A DNA stretch of 64,000 bases from Methylobacterium sp. Leaf117 (GTDB lineage: Bacteria; Pseudomonadota; Alphaproteobacteria; Rhizobiales; Beijerinckiaceae), in the NCBI RefSeq assembly GCF_001422985.1, contig NZ_LMNL01000034.1, positions 196,295-260,294 of the forward strand. The letters run 5' to 3'. Of the stretch, positions 15,365 through 24,647 are shown in pieces. Numbering within the stretch: position 1 is the stretch's first letter; each line of letters starts with the position of its first letter. The position numbers and the translations under genes were made by a program. The notes beneath the pieces were generated by a model, which saw only the letters and a program-made list of their open reading frames with translations, ran no database searches and was not told where the DNA came from.

Positions 15365-16374
15365 TGGCGGAAGCCAGGCTGTGCATCCTCGGCGCGGGCG
15401 CGGGGGTCACGCTCCAGGATGCCGGACGCCACGGCGCCCTGCGCTACGGCATCACGCCGGCCGGACCGATGGACCCGCTCGCCCACGCCACGGCCAACCG
15501 CGCCCTCGACAATCCCCTCGGCGCCACCGCCATCGAGGTCTCGCTGGGCGGGCTGTCGCTCACGGTCGAGGGAGGGCCGGTCGACATCGCCCTGGCGGGG
15601 GGCGACCTGCGCATCGACCTCGACGGACGCCCCCTCCCCGGTTCCGTTGCCCTGACCCTGCGGCCGGAGGCGCGCCTGACCCTGCGGGCGGGGCGAGCCG
15701 GGGCCTGGAGCAGCCTCGCGGTGGCGGGCGACATCGCCGTGGCGCCGGTTCTGGGCTCGACCGCGACCCACACCCGGTCGGGCCTCGGCGGCCTGCACGG
15801 CCGAGCGCTCCAGGCCGGCGACACCTTGGGGGTGACGCATCCGCGTGCGGGGATCGGCGAGCCGGCACTTCTCGCGGTCCCCTGGCTGGACCGGCCCCCT
15901 AAGGTGATCCGCGTCATCCTTGGGCCGCAGGACGACCATTTTGAGGCCACCACCCTCGCGGCCTTCCTGGCCGGGCCCTGGCGGATCGGCCCGCGCGGCG
16001 ACCGCATGGCGTGCTTTCTCGAAGGCCCCGCCCTTCCGGCCCGGACCCACGACATCGTCTCCGACGGGATCGCCATGGGGGCCATCCAGGTGCCGGGCTC
16101 GGGCGCGCCGCTGGTGCTGATGGCCGACCGCCAGCCCACGGGGGGCTATCCGAAGATCGCCACGGTGATCGGCGCCGATCTCGGTCGCCTCGCCCAGGCG
16201 CAGGCGGGCACGCGCCTGCGCTTTGCCGCCGTCGGCGTATCCGAGGCGGTGGCGGCGCGGCGGGCCGAGCGCGCGGCGCTGGAGCCGGCCATCGTGCGCA
16301 CGCCCCTGGTGCGCACCGAGTTCCCCTCGGAATTTCTGCTCGGCACCAACCTCATCGATGGCGTGGTGGGCTAG
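15361..16374 (+). CDS. pxpC: 5-oxoprolinase subunit PxpC
   Basis: PxpC (KipA/Ahs2, biotin-dependent carboxyltransferase-like fold) forms the carboxylase-like half of 5-oxoprolinase with PxpB. The 337-residue product shows GVTLQDAGRHGALRYGITPA, GPMDPLAHATANRALDN and the C-terminal MADRQPTGGYPKIATVIGAD, all standard for this family. It starts on the ATG overlapping the pxpB stop and is followed 26 nt later by pxpA, so the trio is one operon. Confidence 0.93.
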   Translation: MMAEARLCILGAGAGVTLQDAGRHGALRYGITPAGPMDPLAHATANRALDNPLGATAIEVSLGGLSLTVEGGPVDIALAGGDLRIDLDGRPLPGSVALTLRPEARLTLRAGRAGAWSSLAVAGDIAVAPVLGSTATHTRSGLGGLHGRALQAGDTLGVTHPRAGIGEPALLAVPWLDRPPKVIRVILGPQDDHFEATTLAAFLAGPWRIGPRGDRMACFLEGPALPARTHDIVSDGIAMGAIQVPGSGAPLVLMADRQPTGGYPKIATVIGADLGRLAQAQAGTRLRFAAVGVSEAVAARRAERAALEPAIVRTPLVRTEFPSEFLLGTNLIDGVVG

Positions 16375-16400
16375 GATCGCCCCCGCCGAGGAGACGCCGG

Positions 16401-17159
16401 ATGCCGACCATCGATTTGAACGCCGATCTCGGAGAGGGTTTTGGAGCCTATCGCTGCGGCGACGACGCGGCCATGCTCGACCTCGTCACCTCGGCCAATG
16501 TCGCCTGCGGGTTCCACGCGGGCGACCCCGGGATCATGGCCGAGACCTTCGCCGGGGCGCGGGCGCGCGGCGTCGCCGTGGGCGCACATCCAGGCTTTCC
16601 CGATCTCGCCGGCTTCGGGCGGCGGCCGATGCCGTTCAGCGCGTCCGAGATCGAGCGGCAGGTCGCCTACCAGATCGGCGCAGCCCAGGCGCTGGCGGCC
16701 CTGGCCGGGCATCGCCTGACCTACGTCAAGGCGCACGGAGCGCTGGCCAACCGGGCGGCGGCGGAGCGGGATGTGGCCGACGCCATCGCGCGCGCGGTCC
16801 GGGCCGTCGATCCTGCCCTCGGGCTCCTGGCCATCGCCCGCACCGCCCAGGTCGCGGCCGGCGAGGCGGCGGGCCTCTCGGTGCATGCCGAAATCTTCGC
16901 CGACCGCGGCTATACCGAGGACGGCCAACTGATCCCGCGCGACCGGCCCGGCGCCCTGATCGCGGAGGCGGCCGTGGCGGCCGAGAGGGTGCTGGCGATG
17001 GTCCAGGCGGGCGGCCTCCTCACGGCCGACGGCACGCTGCTGCCGACGCGGATCGACTCCGTCTGCGTCCACGGCGACAGCCCGCATGCGGTGACGATGG
17101 CGCGGGCGGTCCGGGCTCGCCTGGACGAGGCCGGGATCGGGCTCGCGGCCTTCGCCTAG
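16401..17159 (+). CDS. pxpA: 5-oxoprolinase subunit PxpA (LamB/YcsF family)
   Basis: PxpA carries the (beta/alpha) barrel that phosphorylates and hydrolyses 5-oxoproline. The 252-residue product begins with the family signature IDLNADLGEGFGAYRCGDDA, followed by SANVACGFHAGDP, VGAHPGFPDLAGFGRR, YVKAHGALANRAA and EIFADRGYTEDGQLIPRDRP. A GAGGAG ribosome-binding site lies before the ATG. The TAG stop overlaps the fliQ stop on the other strand within a CTAG palindrome. Confidence 0.95.
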   Translation: MPTIDLNADLGEGFGAYRCGDDAAMLDLVTSANVACGFHAGDPGIMAETFAGARARGVAVGAHPGFPDLAGFGRRPMPFSASEIERQVAYQIGAAQALAALAGHRLTYVKAHGALANRAAAERDVADAIARAVRAVDPALGLLAIARTAQVAAGEAAGLSVHAEIFADRGYTEDGQLIPRDRPGALIAEAAVAAERVLAMVQAGGLLTADGTLLPTRIDSVCVHGDSPHAVTMARAVRARLDEAGIGLAAFA

Positions 17160-17422
17160 AACCCCGTGACGATGCGCCCGTAGGTGGCTTCGGCGAAGGT
17201 GTAGATCTGCGCGCCGATGAACGAGCTGGTGACGAGAAGCACCAGCAGGATCACCACGATCTTGGGCACGAAGGTGAGCGTCACCTCCTGGATCTGCGTC
17301 AGTGCCTGCAGCAGCGCCACCAGGATGCCGATCAGCATCGCGGCGCCGATCGCCGGGCCGGCCGCGACGATCACGGTCCAGATCGCGGCGCGCACGAGTT
17401 CGAGGGCGTCGACCTCGTTCAT
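17156..17422 (-). CDS. fliQ: Flagellar biosynthesis protein FliQ
   Basis: FliQ is a small export-gate membrane protein. The 88-residue product has two membrane helices (IWTVIVAAGPAIGAAMLIGI and KIVVILLVLLVTSSFIGAQI) flanking the conserved loop LLQALTQIQEVTLTFVPKI, which is diagnostic. In Brucella and Sinorhizobium flhA follows directly; here the next minus-strand gene after fliQ is flhA, but 3.2 kb away beyond the pxp segment. The stop codon overlaps pxpA's stop convergently. Confidence 0.95.
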   Translation of the reverse strand: MNEVDALELVRAAIWTVIVAAGPAIGAAMLIGILVALLQALTQIQEVTLTFVPKIVVILLVLLVTSSFIGAQIYTFAEATYGRIVTGF

Positions 17423-17481
17423 CCGGTGAGCGGCCTTGTCCTGAGAGTTGCTACGTCGGGCCGTCTCTAACCCGAACGCCG

Positions 17482-17901
17482 TCAGCGCGACAGCGAGATG
17501 CCTTCGGTGAGCAGCACGTCCTGGCCGTTGGTGAGGCGGGCGAGCGCGCCCTCGCTGGTGATCTTCACCGACTGGACTTCGCCGCTGGCGCTTCCGTCGG
17601 CGGAGGTGATGGTGCGGCCGATGATCTGGTCGGCCTGCGACAGGAAGCTGGAGGAAAGCAGCGAATCGAGCTTGGTGTTGGTCTTCGTCGCCTGCTCCAC
17701 CTGCGAGAAGGTGGCCAGTTCGCTGACATAGGCCGTGGAATCCATCGGCTTGGTCGGGTCCTGGTTCTTCAGCTGCGTCATCAGCAGGGTGAGGAAGGTG
17801 TCGGCGTTCATCGAGGCGGCGATGCCCGTCGCCGACTTGGCGGCGGCGGCGGTGGTGGCCGTCTGAGATGTGGCCGGGCTGGTGACGCTGGCGACGCTCA
17901 T
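17482..17901 (-). CDS. flgD: Flagellar hook-capping protein FlgD
   Basis: FlgD caps the growing hook. The 139-residue product contains the N-terminal FlgD motif MNADTFLTLLMTQLKNQDPT, KPMDSTAYVSELATFSQVEQ and a short beta domain ending QDVLLTEGISLSR. It lacks the larger C-terminal Tudor/FN3-like domains of enteric FlgD (~230 residues), a form common in Rhizobiales. It lies between flbT and fliQ. Confidence 0.93.
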   Translation of the reverse strand: MSVASVTSPATSQTATTAAAAKSATGIAASMNADTFLTLLMTQLKNQDPTKPMDSTAYVSELATFSQVEQATKTNTKLDSLLSSSFLSQADQIIGRTITSADGSASGEVQSVKITSEGALARLTNGQDVLLTEGISLSR

Positions 17902-17929
17902 CGGCGGGCCTCCTGGTGTGATGGCCGGA

Positions 17930-18379
17930 TCAGGCCGGATGGACGGGGGATTCGATGGACGAGATCGTCAGCTCCGGGATGACCGCGCCCGCCTGCGGCG
18001 CTGGCGCCATCAGGGCGGCCTCCGCCGGGTAGAGGCCGCGGATCAGCTTCAGCGCCTCGATCAACCGGCCGGTCTCGACCAGCTGGCCGGCGCCGACGAC
18101 GCCCTCCGCGATATCCGGATCGGTGACGGTGGCGAGAATGCCGGCCTGCAGGCTGCGGCACAGGGTGCGGGCGTCATCCGCGTTGGCCGGCTCCATCAGG
18201 ATCGTCTGGACCGCGAAGTAGAGCTGGCGCAGGGGCGTGGTGGCGGCCTCGGCCTGGAGCACGTGGGTCTCGAGCAGGAAGGTGGCGTCGTTCAGAAGCT
18301 CCAGGGAGACCTTCCGGTCGACGCGCAGCACTGCACCGTTCACGTAGACGCGCTCGCCGGCGCGCAGGGACAGGCGCAT
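17930..18379 (-). CDS. flbT: Flagellin synthesis repressor FlbT
   Basis: FlbT is a post-transcriptional regulator that binds flagellin mRNA in Caulobacter and Brucella. The 149-residue product starts with the typical MRLSLRAGERVYVNGAVLRV, DRKVSLELLNDATFLLETHV and QAEAATTPLRQLYFAVQTIL MEP. The frame is open further upstream (to 18514), but the ATG at 18379 gives the family N-terminus. It follows flaF by 8 nt. Its likely target is fliC at 27.6 kb. Confidence 0.93.
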   Translation of the reverse strand: MRLSLRAGERVYVNGAVLRVDRKVSLELLNDATFLLETHVLQAEAATTPLRQLYFAVQTILMEPANADDARTLCRSLQAGILATVTDPDIAEGVVGAGQLVETGRLIEALKLIRGLYPAEAALMAPAPQAGAVIPELTISSIESPVHPA

Positions 18380-18387
18380 GGCCCGGC

Positions 18388-18735
18388 TCACCGCAGGCCG
18401 TCCCGGATCGCGGTGTTGACCGCGATCAGCGACGACAGGGTCCGCTCGGGCGCGGCGATCACCGCGTTGGCCTCGTGCATGCTCCACAGGCCGATCGAGA
18501 CGAGATCGGCGCACAGGTCCGGCGCCAGGCCGTTATCCTCGCTGGATAAGTCCTCGATCAGCACGCCCCACAGGCTCTGCAGGAAGCCGGCGGCCGAGGC
18601 GCGGTCGGTCTGCTGCGCGTCGGGCCGGTCGGCGATGCGCAGGAGGTCGATCGCCCGATCGAAGGCGGCGCGCTCCCGCTCGCGGGCGATCGCGGGGGCT
18701 TCCTCCATGATCTCGGCATAGGAAAACTGGTACAT
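18388..18735 (-). CDS. flaF: Flagellar regulator FlaF
   Basis: FlaF counterbalances FlbT and is required for flagellin secretion or synthesis in alphaproteobacteria. The 115-residue product has the family start MYQFSYAEIMEEAPAIARER ERAAFDRAIDLL, the ALYxxxxLW-type segment LQSLWGVLIEDLSSEDNGLA, and SIGLWSMHEANAV near the end. It is adjacent to flbT, the normal pair. Confidence 0.92.
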   Translation of the reverse strand: MYQFSYAEIMEEAPAIARERERAAFDRAIDLLRIADRPDAQQTDRASAAGFLQSLWGVLIEDLSSEDNGLAPDLCADLVSIGLWSMHEANAVIAAPERTLSSLIAVNTAIRDGLR

Positions 18736-18866
18736 GTCGATCCTGTCCCGTGGGTCCGCGGCCCGCCGCGCCGTGGCGCTGGTCCGGGCCGGTGCATCGT
18801 GTGGGGTGGGACAACCCGGGCGGAGGGCGCTCCCCCCGCCGGACTGTCGCCCTAGCGTCGAGGCGT

Positions 18867-19916
18867 TCAGAGATAGTTGACGAGGTTGAGCTGCCGCAGC
18901 TGCGCGGTCAGGGCGTAGGAGATCTGCACCTGGGTCGAGAGGCGATCGACCCGGGTCTTGGCCTCGGCCTGGTCGACCCCCTCCATCTGCCCGATCTGGG
19001 ACTGCAGCAGGGTTTTCTGGGCGTCGAGGCGGGTGTTGGCCTCGGTGATCGCCCCCTGCGACCGGCCGAGATCGGCCTGCAGGGTGACGAGCCCCCGGCT
19101 GGCCTCGCCGAGGAGCCCCGCGACCCGCTCGGTCAGGACGCCCCGTGCCTCCGCCGAGAGATTCTCAGCGCCGAGACTGGAGGCCATGACGTAGGCCATC
19201 GCGAGCTTGCGCAGAGCCGGCGCATTGGCGCTGACCGAGGTCTGCGTGGTCTCGCTGAGGGAGATCCGGCTGGTCAGGGGCGCGGTGCCCGCCTTGGACC
19301 AGGTGGCGCTCCAGCCCGCGGCGTCGAACAGGTCGCGGAAGACCGGCCCGTCGAGGAAGCTCGCCATGGCGGTCGGGGTGATCGCGGCGGCGCTCGGGTC
19401 GTCCTGGCCGATGCCGAACGCCGCCCGGAAGGCGGCATCGACGGCGGATTTCGCCGGGGAAGCCGGCGTGGTGGCATAGGCCGTCACCGGTGCTTCGCCG
19501 GCCCGCGTACCGCCGAAGACGAACTGGCCGCCCGCGGCGGTGTTGAGGAGCGCCGTGAGGGAGACGAGCTGGTTGGCCGCCATGTCCTTCAGCACCGCGA
19601 CGCGCTGGTCCTGGGGCGTGCCGATCAGCGCCGTCAGGGTGGCGTCGGCGCCGCCCTGCATCTGCTTCAGAACGGCCTGGGTCGTCCCCAGGCGCAGGGT
19701 CGCGGCGTCGTTGCCCTCGCGCAGGGCGGTGAGTTCGGCCGAGGTCTGGCGCAGGCCGACGGCGAGGCCGGTCCGGCTGCCGAGGGCGAGGCCGACATCG
19801 GCGAAGCGGCCGGTGACGATTTCCTGGTTGGCCTTCGCCATGTCGGCCTGCATGCGGGCGACCCCGATGCGCGGCGTGTTCCAGAAGCTCAGAGTGGAGA
19901 GGGCGTTGGTCCGCAT
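18867..19916 (-). CDS. flgL: Flagellar hook-filament junction protein FlgL
   Basis: FlgL (HAP3) links the hook-junction protein FlgK to the flagellin filament. The 349-residue product has flagellin-like termini: RIGVARMQADMAKANQEIVT GRFADVGLALG at the N-terminus and VDRLSTQVQISYALTAQLRQ LNLVNYL at the C-terminus, with the middle AANQLVSLTALLNTAAGGQF VFGGTR typical of FlgL. It starts 5 nt after the flgK stop. Confidence 0.93.
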   Translation of the reverse strand: MRTNALSTLSFWNTPRIGVARMQADMAKANQEIVTGRFADVGLALGSRTGLAVGLRQTSAELTALREGNDAATLRLGTTQAVLKQMQGGADATLTALIGTPQDQRVAVLKDMAANQLVSLTALLNTAAGGQFVFGGTRAGEAPVTAYATTPASPAKSAVDAAFRAAFGIGQDDPSAAAITPTAMASFLDGPVFRDLFDAAGWSATWSKAGTAPLTSRISLSETTQTSVSANAPALRKLAMAYVMASSLGAENLSAEARGVLTERVAGLLGEASRGLVTLQADLGRSQGAITEANTRLDAQKTLLQSQIGQMEGVDQAEAKTRVDRLSTQVQISYALTAQLRQLNLVNYL

Positions 19917-19921
19917 CGGGT

Positions 19922-21796
19922 CTATCGCACCGCATCCATCAGGGTTTTCAGGAGGTCGTTCACCAGCGTCAGCAGCTTGGCCGAGGCCGTGTAGGACCGT
20001 TCGAGGTCGAGGGTCATCGCCGTCTCGTCGTCGGCATTGACGCCGGTGGCGTTCGAGTAGGCATCCGAGGCCCGGGCCAGCAGGGTCGACTCGTAGTTCG
20101 ACTCGGAGGTCGCGGCCTGGCGCTGGCTCGCAAGCCAGCCGACCGAAGCATTGGCGAAGTCCTGCAGGCTGGCGCGGCTGTTCAGCTCGGTGGCCGGATC
20201 GAACGTGCGGTCGGCCCCGACGAGGGCGGCCAGGGCGCGCAGGCGGTCGGGATAGGCCGTATCGGTGGCGGGCGCCGGGCTCGACCGGTACGCCGCGCCG
20301 GCGATGCCGCCATCCCGCAGACGGGTGACGTCGCCACCCTGCTGCGGGTCGACGGCGGCGTTGATCCGGATGCTGGCGGCGCCGCCCGGCTGGCCTGGAC
20401 CGGCCCCGCCGGTGAACAGGCCCGCTTCCCGCGGCGGCGCACCCGCGACGATGCCGAAGCCGACATCGACCAGTGACCGGCCAGGGCTCGCGTCGATATT
20501 CGCGACGGTGAGCTGCGCGGCGGCGCCCGAGGTCGCCGTGGTGATGAAGGTCAGGCGTCCGAAGCCGTCGAGGGAGGCGCTGACCTTGCCGGCGAGCGGC
20601 GTGTTCGCGCTGTCGGCCGCGATCTGGCCGTTGATCGCGGCGAGAAATTCGGCCGGGGTCACGCGGGCCGGGTCCGCGGCGGCGGAGCCGATCGAGGCCT
20701 TGTTGATCACGATGTTCGCCGCGGAGCCATCGGCGAGGCGGAGCGCGAACGCGACCTCGTTGGCGCCGCTGAAATCGGCCGTACCGGCAAGTCCCGGCGC
20801 CGCACCGGGCCGGAACGCGCCCGTGTCGGCGAGCGCGCTGGTGCCGCTGACCTGACCAGTCGACTGTCCGACCGCGAAGGTCCCGGTCTCGGCGAAGGCG
20901 TCGACCAGTGCGTCGGCTATGCCGTCGAGCTGGGTCTGGTAGCGGGTGGCGACGCCATCACGCAGTTCGGCGAGCCCGGCGAGGCGGCCCGAACGCAACG
21001 GCATCGGCGAATTGGCGCCCGTCACCGGCACGCCGTCGACCATGACGGGGGAGCCCGTGGAGCCGGCCGAGAAGGGAGCGGTGGGCACGAACGAGACGCG
21101 GCGTGCACTGCGCTCGAACAGGGGAACGCCGCTGTCGGTGTAGATCGCGACGTCGTTGCCCGCCCGCACGACGGTGGAGATCCCGATCTCCTGCGACAGG
21201 CCGGCCAGGATGCGGTCACGGTCGTCGAGGGCGTCGGTGACGTCGGTCCCGTTGGCCGTCCCCCGGGTGACGATGCGGTTGGCCGCCTCGAACTGGGTCA
21301 GCAGATCGTTGATGCGCGAGACCGAGTCGGCCATCCCCGCATCGGCCTGCCCCTGCACGGTCTGGACGGCAGCGGAACCGGTGTTGAGGCTCGTGGCGAG
21401 ATCGCGCGCCCGGTCGACCGCGTTGCGGGCGAGCGCCGCATCGTCCGGCTTGTTGGCGGCGGCCTGAAGTGCCGCGTTGAGCGCGCCGAGGCGCGCGGCG
21501 GGCGAGAGACCGTCGTCGGTGTCGCCGACGGAACTCTGCAGGGTGGTCAAACCGTCGAGGACCGCCTCGCTCGCCGCGACCGAAGAGGTTCCGGCGAGCT
21601 TGCGATCGAACAGGGCGGAATCGGTGGCGCGCTGGATGGAGACTGCGCTGCCCCCGCCGGCCGCCACCAGATTGGCGATCTTGCGGGTGTAGAACGGGTC
21701 GCTCGCCCCCGCGGTGTTGCGCGCGGCGACCGCGATCTGCGTCGAGGTCGCGACCAGCGAGGTTCGAGCTGAATTGAGGGCAAGGGCGAGGCCCAT
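19922..21796 (-). CDS. flgK: Flagellar hook-associated protein FlgK with flagellin-like insertion
   Basis: FlgK (HAP1) is the first hook-filament junction protein. The 624-residue product starts at ATG 21796 (MGLALALNSARTSLVATSTQ; the open frame further upstream is not protein-like). It shows AVAARNTAGASDPFYTRKI, the DLATSLNTGSAAVQTVQGQA coiled coil, SQEIGISTVVRAGNDVAIYT, and the C-terminus DDETAMTLDLERSYTASAKL with LLTLVNDLLKTLM. Residues ~338-449 form a module (TADFSG ... EFLAAINGQIAADS ... GRLTF ... SLVDVGFGI) that is clearly similar to a module in FliC of the same window. Confidence 0.93.
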   Translation of the reverse strand: MGLALALNSARTSLVATSTQIAVAARNTAGASDPFYTRKIANLVAAGGGSAVSIQRATDSALFDRKLAGTSSVAASEAVLDGLTTLQSSVGDTDDGLSPAARLGALNAALQAAANKPDDAALARNAVDRARDLATSLNTGSAAVQTVQGQADAGMADSVSRINDLLTQFEAANRIVTRGTANGTDVTDALDDRDRILAGLSQEIGISTVVRAGNDVAIYTDSGVPLFERSARRVSFVPTAPFSAGSTGSPVMVDGVPVTGANSPMPLRSGRLAGLAELRDGVATRYQTQLDGIADALVDAFAETGTFAVGQSTGQVSGTSALADTGAFRPGAAPGLAGTADFSGANEVAFALRLADGSAANIVINKASIGSAAADPARVTPAEFLAAINGQIAADSANTPLAGKVSASLDGFGRLTFITTATSGAAAQLTVANIDASPGRSLVDVGFGIVAGAPPREAGLFTGGAGPGQPGGAASIRINAAVDPQQGGDVTRLRDGGIAGAAYRSSPAPATDTAYPDRLRALAALVGADRTFDPATELNSRASLQDFANASVGWLASQRQAATSESNYESTLLARASDAYSNATGVNADDETAMTLDLERSYTASAKLLTLVNDLLKTLMDAVR

Positions 21797-21904
21797 CGGG
21801 TGTTTCCTGGCAAGCGGGCGGGTAGTGGAGGGTATCGGCCGCCGCACCGGAGGGGCGCGGCGGTGGAGACGTGAGCAACCGCGCCGGCGCGGCGCGGAAT
21901 TCCG

Positions 21905-23179
21905 TCAGCGCTTGAGGTTCATCAGGGTCTCGAGCAGCTCGTTGCCGGTCATGAACACCTTGGAATTGGCGGTGTAGACCGTCTGCGACTCGATCATCGT
22001 GGTCAGCTCGGTGCTGACGTCGACGTTGGATTGCTCCAGTGCGCTCGCCTTGACGGTGCCGAGGCCGCCGAGACCGGCGAAGCCGATCTGGATGTCGCCA
22101 GATTCGAGGGTGGTCTGGAAGACGTTGCCGGCGCGGGGGTTCAGGTTGTCGGGGCTCTTCACATCGGCGAGCGGGATCTTGAAGGCCCCGACCCGGGTGC
22201 CGTCGGCATAGGTCGCGTAGACGACGCCGTCCGAGCCGAACTCGGTCCCGGTCACGGCCGAGGGCGCCCGGCCGTTGGCGGTACCCTTGAGGTCGTAGGC
22301 TCCGGCGAGCTGCGTCGTGCTGCTCAGGTCGAGGGTGACGGTCTTGCCGCCCGGGACCGGGACATCGAGCTCGACAGGGCTGCTCAGCTTGCCGTTGGGT
22401 CCAAAGGTGAAGGCGGCCGGCGGGGCGAGGGGGAGGTTGTCCGGCCCGTAGACGACGGCAGTCCAGGTGTCGGCGGGAACTGCCGGCGCAGCGGCGACCG
22501 GCGGCACGGCGGTCGGGTCAGCGGCAACCGCCGCGCTCACAGGCGACTTCTTGAGGTAAACGTCGAGGGTCACGCTCTTGCCGAGGTTGTCGTAGGTGAC
22601 GAGCGACGTCTTCTTGGAATAGTTGTCCTTCGACACGACGCCGCTCTTGTCCGGCGTATCGGCCGAGAGATTGCCGGTGATGGCGGCCCCGTCGGAGGGC
22701 GCCGCCCGCAGGCCGAGGCTCGCCATGTTGACCGGGACCAGGCCATCAGTGCTGTTGAGGGCCGGGCTCAGTTCCTTGCCCTCGACGATGGGATAGCCCA
22801 GCAGGGTGAAGCCACCCGAATTGACGAGGTTGCCGCTCGGACCGTCGACCACGAAGTTGCCGGCCCGGGTCAGGTAGGGCGACTGGCTCTCGTCCTGGAC
22901 CACGAAGAAACCCTTGCCCCCGATGGCGAGGTCGGTCTTCGAACTCGTGAAGGCGATCGGGCCTTCGGCGCCGATCGAGCGGCGGATCGTGGTCTCGACC
23001 GCGCCGGATGTGTAGTTCGCCGTCGAGGCGCCCTCGATCAGCAGGGACGAGAATTCGGCGGCCGAGCGCTTGTAGCCGGTGGTGCTCGAATTCTGGACGT
23101 TCTCGGCGACCGTGGAAATGCGGTTCGACTGGGCGTTCATGCCGGAGACGCCGGTGCGCAAAACGCTGATGAGACTCAT
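21905..23179 (-). CDS. flgE: Flagellar hook protein FlgE
   Basis: FlgE is the hook subunit. The 424-residue product has the axial N-terminus (RTGVSGMNAQSNRISTVAEN VQNSSTTGYKRSAAEF), the DLAIGGKGFFVVQDES strand, a hook-specific middle (ATYADGTRVGAFKIPLADVK), and the C-terminus EQSNVDVSTELTTMIESQTV YTANSKVFMTGNELLETLMN. It opens the flgE-flgK-flgL-flaF-flbT-flgD-fliQ series. A TTGAGGTGA ribosome-binding region precedes the ATG, and the 138-nt gap to fliI may contain a promoter. Confidence 0.95.
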   Translation of the reverse strand: MSLISVLRTGVSGMNAQSNRISTVAENVQNSSTTGYKRSAAEFSSLLIEGASTANYTSGAVETTIRRSIGAEGPIAFTSSKTDLAIGGKGFFVVQDESQSPYLTRAGNFVVDGPSGNLVNSGGFTLLGYPIVEGKELSPALNSTDGLVPVNMASLGLRAAPSDGAAITGNLSADTPDKSGVVSKDNYSKKTSLVTYDNLGKSVTLDVYLKKSPVSAAVAADPTAVPPVAAAPAVPADTWTAVVYGPDNLPLAPPAAFTFGPNGKLSSPVELDVPVPGGKTVTLDLSSTTQLAGAYDLKGTANGRAPSAVTGTEFGSDGVVYATYADGTRVGAFKIPLADVKSPDNLNPRAGNVFQTTLESGDIQIGFAGLGGLGTVKASALEQSNVDVSTELTTMIESQTVYTANSKVFMTGNELLETLMNLKR

Positions 23180-23317
23180 GACGTCACCTCAAGGATGGGG
23201 ATCGCGGCACGGCGCGACGGCTGGCGGGCACTAAAGGAAGACAGGCTTGCGCGGGGCTGGACCCTGCGGCACCGGGCGCGCGCGGGGTTGAATTCGGACC
23301 GGAAATCATGATCCGCC

Positions 23318-24643
23318 TCACGTCCGCAGGGACTGGGCGAGTTCCAGGAACGCGTCCTGGCTCGCCGCCATGCCGGGCTCCTGGCGCAACGCTTCGTAGA
23401 TGCGGGGGACCAGGAGGATGGCCTGGTCGAGCTCGGCATCCTCGCCGGCGCGGTAGCCACCCATCAGGCGCAGGTCGCGGGTCTCTTCGAACCGCGCCAT
23501 CATCGCCTTGAGGCGGCGCACCAGTTCGCGCTGCTCGGGCGTCCAGACCTCGGATGCAAGGCGCGAAATCGAGCCGAGGAGATGCATCGCCGGGTAGCGG
23601 CCCTGCTCGGCGATGGCCCGGTCCAGCACCACGTGACCGTCGAGGGTGCCGCGGATGGAATCGGCGACCGGATCGTTGTGGTCGTCGCCGTCGACCAGGA
23701 CCGAGAATACGCCGGTGATGCTGCCGGCACCGTCGAGGCCGGGACCGGCGCGCTCCAGGAGGCGCGGCAGGTCGGAGAACACGCTCGGCGGATAGCCGCG
23801 CGCCACCGCCGGCTCGCCGGCCGCCAGCGCCACGTCGCGGGCCGCATGGGCGTAGCGGGTGACCGAATCGACGATGAGCAGGACGGATTCGCCGGCATCA
23901 CGGAAGGATTCTGCGATGGCCATGGCCATCTTGGGCGCCTGACGCCGCATCATCGGGCTCTCGTCGCCGGTGGAGACCACGATGACGGCCCGGGCCCGGT
24001 TCGGTGCCATCGCGCCCTCCAGGAACTCCCGCACCTCGCGACCGCGTTCGCCCACCAGGGCGACGACGACGCTGTCGAAGCCCGTGGCGCCGGCCAGCAT
24101 CGCCAGCAGGGTCGATTTGCCGACGCCGGAGCCCGCGAAGATGCCGATGCGCTGGCCGAGGCAGAGGGGGGTGAACAGGTCGATGGCGCGGACGCCGGTG
24201 CGCAGGGGTGTCGTGACCCGCGCCCGTTCCATGGCGGGTGGCGGGGCGGCCTCCAGCGGCACGGCGCGGGCGCCCGGCACGAGATCGCCGAGCCCGTCGA
24301 TGGGGCGCCCGAGGGCGTCGATCACACGCCCCTTCCAGCCCGGATCGGGCCGCAGGGTCGGGTCGCCGAGGCGATAGGCCAAGGTGCCGATCCCGGCCTC
24401 GATCCGGCTGTCGAACGGCTTCACGGTGACCCCGGCCGCATCGACGCGCACGACCTCGCCGATCTGTTCGCGTCCGTTGGCCAGGAAGCCCATGCGGTCG
24501 CCGAGGGTCATGAACGGCGCGACGCCGGCGATGCGGGCGGCGCTGGCGGTGACCTCCTGGATCGGGCCGCCGACGCGCACGAGCGGCAGGGCCTCGCGGC
24601 CCGTCGCCAGGGCCGCGCCGAGGCGGTCGAGGACATCGGTCAT
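23318..24643 (-). CDS. fliI: Flagellum-specific ATP synthase FliI
   Basis: FliI is the hexameric ATPase that unfolds and feeds type III export substrates. The 441-residue product has Walker A GSGVGKST (residues ~171-178), the VALVGERGREVREFLEG motif, Walker B VLLIVD (~254-259) with SVTRYAHAARDVALAAGEP, and the C-terminal helical domain. The family-typical RGYPPSVF and GSITGVFSVLVDGDD are present. It lies 4 nt after flgF, the flgF-fliI order of rhizobia. Confidence 0.96.
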   Translation of the reverse strand: MTDVLDRLGAALATGREALPLVRVGGPIQEVTASAARIAGVAPFMTLGDRMGFLANGREQIGEVVRVDAAGVTVKPFDSRIEAGIGTLAYRLGDPTLRPDPGWKGRVIDALGRPIDGLGDLVPGARAVPLEAAPPPAMERARVTTPLRTGVRAIDLFTPLCLGQRIGIFAGSGVGKSTLLAMLAGATGFDSVVVALVGERGREVREFLEGAMAPNRARAVIVVSTGDESPMMRRQAPKMAMAIAESFRDAGESVLLIVDSVTRYAHAARDVALAAGEPAVARGYPPSVFSDLPRLLERAGPGLDGAGSITGVFSVLVDGDDHNDPVADSIRGTLDGHVVLDRAIAEQGRYPAMHLLGSISRLASEVWTPEQRELVRRLKAMMARFEETRDLRLMGGYRAGEDAELDQAILLVPRIYEALRQEPGMAASQDAFLELAQSLRT

Positions 24644-24647
24644 CGGC

